Shown here: one piece after another, positions 5,554 to 8,601 of the stretch
Layout of the letters: each line of letters begins with the position of its first letter
Numbering within the stretch: the first letter of the stretch is position 1
The notes under the pieces: generated by a model
Told to the model about the DNA's origin: nothing
The model's input: only the letters and a program-made list of their open reading frames with translations
Database searches by the model: none
NCBI GenBank assembly: GCA_021203425.1
Contig: JAJQBF010000166.1
Coordinates: forward strand, 1-8,601
Reading direction: 5' to 3'
Length of the DNA: 8,601 nucleotides
From: Clostridiales bacterium
Lineage (GTDB): Bacteria; Bacillota; Clostridia; Lachnospirales; CAG-274
Made by a program: the position numbers and the translations under genes

Positions 5554-5967
5554 TTATTTAAGTGGTTTATAATATGCTATTCTGACATATTTTTTTGTTT
5601 CGTCTTCAGGTAAATCTATTTCGATAAATTCCTTGCCGAAGGCGCTTAATCCCTCCGACAGTTCCGGAACATATTGACTTACAACTATGTTTTCAAGCTT
5701 TTCTTTCGAATTGTTTTCTTTGATATATTCTATAGCCTTTTCATATCCGCCGCCGTATTTAACTATTTTTTCGCCTTCGATATGATTCAGACTGTATGCA
5801 TCGGAATATATAATCTCTGTTTTGCTTACCGTTTCACAACCGGACGGCAGATTTAGGCTGTTTATTTTATAATAAACAGGCAGTTTCCACCCTATCAAAA
5901 GATAAAGTATAACAACAAAAGCAGACACAGCCAAAGCAATAACAATTTTTTTACCCGATATCATCAT
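5554..5967 (-). CDS. Small membrane-anchored protein of unknown function
   Basis: 137 residues that I do not recognise. It has a short basic N-terminus (GKK, 5-7), one membrane segment (about 8-26), then about 110 soluble, charged residues that would face outside in a Gram-positive cell. There is a single cysteine in the outer part and no lipobox, so it is anchored by an uncleaved segment or released by signal peptidase. The start is ATG 5967 (or the adjacent ATG 5964) after a weak GGGAAG. It lies only 24 bases behind the transporter ATPase on the same strand, so it is probably co-transcribed, but nothing in the sequence ties it to transport. It converges on the damaged plus-strand gene and repeat copy B. 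No strong terminator is seen after it. Composition resembles its neighbours and the frame is intact. Confidence 0.7.
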   Translation of the reverse strand: MMISGKKIVIALAVSAFVVILYLLIGWKLPVYYKINSLNLPSGCETVSKTEIIYSDAYSLNHIEGEKIVKYGGGYEKAIEYIKENNSKEKLENIVVSQYVPELSEGLSAFGKEFIEIDLPEDETKKYVRIAYYKPLK

Positions 5968-5991
5968 ATATAACTTCCCATCGTAGAATTT

Positions 5992-6720
5992 TTATAAAAC
6001 CTTGTCCAAAAATGACTTTGTTCTTTCGTTTTGAGGGTTAGAGAAAATCTGCTCAGGTGTGCCTTCTTCTACTATATAGCCGCCGTCTAAGAAGAGAACC
6101 CTGTCGGCAACCTCTCTTGCAAAGCCCATTTCGTGAGTTACAACAACCATTGTCATACCGTCTGCCGCAAGCTCCTTCATAACATCCAAAACCTCGCCTA
6201 CCATTTCGGGATCAAGAGCCGATGTTGGCTCATCGAAAAGCATTATATCCGGTTCCATACAGAGGGAACGGGCTATAGCAACTCTCTGCTGCTGACCGCC
6301 TGAAAGCTGTGAAGGAAACTGGTCACGCTTATCTGCAAGGTCTACCCTTGCCAAAAGCTCCATACCCTTTTTCTCAGCTTCTTCCTTGCTGAGCTTTTTT
6401 CTGTCAACAGGAGCAAGCATTATGTTTTTTATTACCGAAAGATGGGGAAAAAGATTAAACTGTTGGAAAACCATTCCTATATTTTCCCTTACCTTGTTTA
6501 TGCTTGTTTTCTTATCCGTCAAGTCACTGCCGTCTACAATTATCTGACCCTTTGTAGCGTCTTCAAGGCAGTTTATGCACCTTAAAAGAGTACTCTTTCC
6601 GGAGCCTGAGGGGCCTATAAGGCAGACAACCTCGCCTTCCTCGACTTTAAGGTCGATTCCCTTTAAAACGTGCAGTTTGCCGAATTTCTTTTGAAGTCCT
6701 TTAATTTCTACCTTTGTCAA
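5992..6720 (-). CDS. Polar amino acid ABC transporter, ATP-binding protein (GlnQ/HisP type)
   Basis: Powers import of a polar amino acid as the cytoplasmic dimer of a type I ABC importer. All nucleotide-binding motifs are intact: Walker A GPSGSGKST (36-44), Q-loop Q86, signature LSGGQQQRVAIARSL (139-153), Walker B IMLFDEPTSALDPE (159-172) and the H-loop H196. At 242 residues it has the length of GlnQ, HisP and ArtP. The start is TTG 6720, set by AAAGGAGG (6728-6735) seven bases upstream. The first 20 bases overlap the end of the permease gene, which implies translational coupling and matched subunit amounts. The small membrane protein follows after 24 bases. Family is certain; the amino acid cannot be read from this subunit. 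Confidence 0.97.
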   Translation of the reverse strand: MTKVEIKGLQKKFGKLHVLKGIDLKVEEGEVVCLIGPSGSGKSTLLRCINCLEDATKGQIIVDGSDLTDKKTSINKVRENIGMVFQQFNLFPHLSVIKNIMLAPVDRKKLSKEEAEKKGMELLARVDLADKRDQFPSQLSGGQQQRVAIARSLCMEPDIMLFDEPTSALDPEMVGEVLDVMKELAADGMTMVVVTHEMGFAREVADRVLFLDGGYIVEEGTPEQIFSNPQNERTKSFLDKVL

Positions 6721-7390
6721 TGGAAAGCCTCCTTTCTATGTATTGAGAAATCTTTGAAAGTACATAATTCATTATGAAATATATAACGCCTACCATAATC
6801 CAAATATAAAATGATTTATAGGTTCTGGCGATAATTTGCTTGCCCTGCATCGTAAGCTCCATAAGACCTATAACGGAAATTATAGATGTATCCTTAAGAG
6901 TGATTATAAACTGGTTAACAATTGAAGGAATAACTATTCTCAAGGCCTGGGGCAAAATTATTTTTACCATAGAGTTTCCGTAGGGAAGACCGAGGCTTCG
7001 TGCCGCTTCCATCTGCCCCTTGTTTACGGCCTGAATACCCCCTCTGAATATTTCCGAAAGATAAGCCCCGGCGTTTAAGCTGAGAGAGATAACACCTGCC
7101 GTATAGGCTGTCATTCTTATATCTAAAAACTGTGTGACACCGAAATATATGAAGAATACCTGTACGAGTATAGGCGTACCTCTTATAACGGCAATATAAA
7201 CATTTGATATTGACCTTAAAAGCCAAGATACAAATTTTAAATCTCTGATGTTAGTCATTCCCAAAATACAGGCTACAAGCCCCAGTAAAACCGCAAAGGG
7301 AAGAGTAACTATTGTAAGTCTGAGAGTTAAACCGGCGCCTTTTAAAAGCACAGGCAGCGACTCTTGTAAAAGTTCCAAAAAGGCTTCCAT
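6701..7390 (-). CDS. Polar amino acid ABC transporter, permease (HisM/GlnP family)
   Basis: Membrane channel of the importer, working as a homodimer since only one permease gene is present. The 229 residues have about five hydrophobic segments, the family motif RGTP (70-73), and the cytoplasmic EAA loop (128-150: EAARSLG, then LPQAL) that docks on the ATPase. LLxGxxLTLRLT near the N-terminus is typical of the His/Glu/Gln/Arg three-TM permease subfamily. The ATG at 7390 follows AAAGGAGC. The gene lies between the binding-protein and ATPase genes and overlaps the latter by 20 bases, but a 357-base spacer separates it from the binding-protein gene. Substrate unknown. Confidence 0.96.
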   Translation of the reverse strand: MEAFLELLQESLPVLLKGAGLTLRLTIVTLPFAVLLGLVACILGMTNIRDLKFVSWLLRSISNVYIAVIRGTPILVQVFFIYFGVTQFLDIRMTAYTAGVISLSLNAGAYLSEIFRGGIQAVNKGQMEAARSLGLPYGNSMVKIILPQALRIVIPSIVNQFIITLKDTSIISVIGLMELTMQGKQIIARTYKSFYIWIMVGVIYFIMNYVLSKISQYIERRLSIDKGRN

Positions 7391-7504
7391 TTATTGCTCC
7401 TTTCCGTTTTTCATAAGTTATATAAAGTTCCGCATTACCAAAATTGCACCAATATACTAAAAAATTTGATTTTTTGCGTATTAGCGCACTCGGCAGCACT
7501 ATTT

Positions 7505-7556
7505 GCAGTAAAACGAAACGCTTCCGAAAAGCCAAAGTCTGACTAATCGAAAGCGT
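7505..7556 (-). terminator. Possible partial terminator in the binding-protein/permease spacer
   Basis: The 357-base spacer (7391-7747) has no gene. Its permease-proximal half holds one candidate signal: on the transcript ACGCTTTC (7549-7556) pairs with GGAAGCGT (7518-7525) around 23 bases, followed by TTCGTTTTACTG. The long loop and broken T run make it weak. If real it would lower permease and ATPase levels relative to the binding protein, as is common for such operons. I see nothing else in 7391-7504 apart from the permease ribosome binding site. Confidence 0.3.
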
Positions 7557-7570
7557 CATTGCTGTAATAT

Positions 7571-7735
7571 AAGGAATCGCTGATTAATTAGCTCATCGCA
7601 TCTCCACCGCTGATTTTCCCGATTGCTTCGTCACGCATTCTTGACATAGGCTCCGGCTATGCCTGCGAATGCCTTCCTCCCACTCGAAAAAAATCAGCGG
7701 CGAATCTGCTTCGGCGAATTAATCATCGCTTCCTT
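7571..7735. repeat. 165-bp palindromic element (second repeat type) inside the transporter operon
   Basis: The ends are 19-base inverted repeats matching at 17 positions: AAGGAATCGCTGATTAATT (7571-7589) against the complement of 7717-7735. A second exact pair, CCGCTGATTTT (7607-7617) with AAAATCAGCGG (7690-7700), lies inside, then GCATTC/GAATGC and CATAG/CTATG toward the centre. The whole element can fold as one long interrupted hairpin. No coding capacity is visible. It shares no sequence with copies A and B. It looks like a MITE; as RNA it could stabilise the upstream binding-protein message or slow transcription into the permease gene. Confidence 0.75.
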
Positions 7736-7747
7736 TACAATTTTCTA

Positions 7748-8530
7748 TTACTCAGCTAAAATATATGTTGCTAAAATTTCATCATATGTGCCGTTTGCCT
7801 GAATGTTTGCAAGACCTGCGTTGAACATTTCAAGAAGCTCAGCGTTTTCGTCCTTGGGAACTGCAAAACCGTAGCTTGAGCCCTGTTCCTTCTCTGTAAC
7901 TGTCTTAAGAGCAAGACCCTGATTAATAGCATAGCCTAAAACGGGGTAGTCTTCGAAACAAGCAACGCTGTTGCCTGCGATAACGTCTTCATACATCATT
8001 GAAGAGTCTGTAAATGTTACCATTTCAAAGCCGTATTCTTCGGCGATAGATTCAGCAAAGGAAGAACCTTCTGTACCCTGCTTAACGGCTACCTTCTGAC
8101 CTTCAAGATCTTCATAGCCTGCGATGTCTGAATCAGCGGCAACACCCATAATTACACCTGAATCAAAGTAAGGTTCTGAGAAGTCAAAGCTTTCTTTTCT
8201 TTCATCTGTAATTGACATACCTGCTATAACACCGTCAACCTGTCTTGATTCAAGAGCCTGAACAGCTGCGTCAAAGCCGAGAACATTAACTTCATATTCG
8301 AAACCCTGATCTTCTGCGATAGCTGCAAGAAGGTCCATATCTATACCAACCTGATTTCCGCTTTCGTCCTGGAATTCGAAGGGAGCAAAGGTTGTGTCTG
8401 TTCCGATAATGTAAACTGTTTCGCTGCCTTCTTCTGCGTCTTCTGTTTCTGTAGCTGTGTCGCTTGAACCGCATGCAGCAAGGCTTAAAGTCATAAAACC
8501 TGCTAAAACTGCACATAATAATCTTTTCAT
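7748..8530 (-). CDS. Polar amino acid ABC transporter, substrate-binding lipoprotein (family 3)
   Basis: Extracellular receptor that captures a polar amino acid for the permease. A lipoprotein signal peptide (1-19) ends in the lipobox LAAC, so C20 would be lipidated and anchored; an acidic, Ser/Thr-rich linker follows (about 21-37). The mature part is a family 3 two-lobe binding protein: TFAPFEF (47-53), GIDMDLLAAIAE (62-73), GMSITDERK (104-112) with R111, which in this family holds the ligand carboxylate, FSEPYF (117-122), VKQGTEGS, and the C-terminal NGTYDEIL. The 260-residue length is normal. ATG 8530 follows a strong AAAGGAGG. It is the first gene of the operon. The ligand (glutamine, arginine, cystine or other) cannot be decided from motifs alone. 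Confidence 0.96.
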   Translation of the reverse strand: MKRLLCAVLAGFMTLSLAACGSSDTATETEDAEEGSETVYIIGTDTTFAPFEFQDESGNQVGIDMDLLAAIAEDQGFEYEVNVLGFDAAVQALESRQVDGVIAGMSITDERKESFDFSEPYFDSGVIMGVAADSDIAGYEDLEGQKVAVKQGTEGSSFAESIAEEYGFEMVTFTDSSMMYEDVIAGNSVACFEDYPVLGYAINQGLALKTVTEKEQGSSYGFAVPKDENAELLEMFNAGLANIQANGTYDEILATYILAE

Positions 8531-8593
8531 TTGTGATTTCCTCCTTTAGATAATTAAACCGTTAAAGTTTATGGATATAAAAAAATTTATTTA

Positions 8594-8599
8594 ATTATA
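8594..8599 (-). promoter_or_regulatory. Likely -10 box of the transporter operon promoter
   Basis: TATAAT on the minus strand, about 64 bases before the ATG at 8530. The start would fall near 8587. The -35 box would lie beyond the window edge and cannot be checked, so this is only half a promoter. The short leader leaves no room for a T-box or riboswitch downstream of it. Confidence 0.5.
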
Positions 8600-8601
8600 C
8601 C

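Noticed and set aside
1..8601. CRISPR array, tRNA, rRNA, or phage and defence genes
   Set aside because: No regularly spaced direct repeats, cloverleaf-like genes, ribosomal sequence or defence-type proteins were found on either strand.

Overview
The window looks like the chromosome of a low-GC Bacillota, most likely a clostridial anaerobe. The evidence is strong AGGAGG ribosome binding sites, AT-rich spacers with TATAAT boxes, three TTG starts and one GTG start, a B. subtilis-type riboflavin operon under an FMN riboswitch, and a lipoprotein amino-acid-binding protein. No 16S or marker gene is present, so the genus cannot be given.

Bases 1-4190 hold the riboflavin operon on the minus strand. 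In transcription order it runs: promoter (about 4159-4187), a leader hairpin, the FMN riboswitch (3912-4059), an intrinsic terminator (3831-3866), ribD, ribE, ribBA and ribH (cut by the window edge). Together these enzymes turn GTP and ribulose 5-phosphate into riboflavin. Only the pathway phosphatase is absent, as is usual. The operon is interrupted by a 224-bp structured repeat between ribE and ribBA.

Bases 4190-5510 face the other way. A promoter drives an HD-domain nucleotide phosphohydrolase. Fourteen bases behind it lies a small membrane-anchored gene that is frameshifted at a T7 run and ends inside a second copy of the same repeat.

Bases 5550-8601 hold a polar amino-acid ABC importer on the minus strand (binding lipoprotein, permease, ATPase), followed by a small membrane-anchored protein of unknown function. 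A different 165-bp palindromic element sits between the binding protein and permease genes.

The protein-coding content is ordinary. The most noteworthy signal is the repeat family at 1787-2010 and 5332-5503, with a possible relic at 3775-3829. The two large copies share the same left end and the same layout of helices. Their long right-hand hairpin has almost unrelated arm sequences in the two copies, yet both keep complementarity and a 19-base loop that starts TTAGT and ends AC. That pattern suggests selection on, or generation through, secondary structure. I do not recognise the family.
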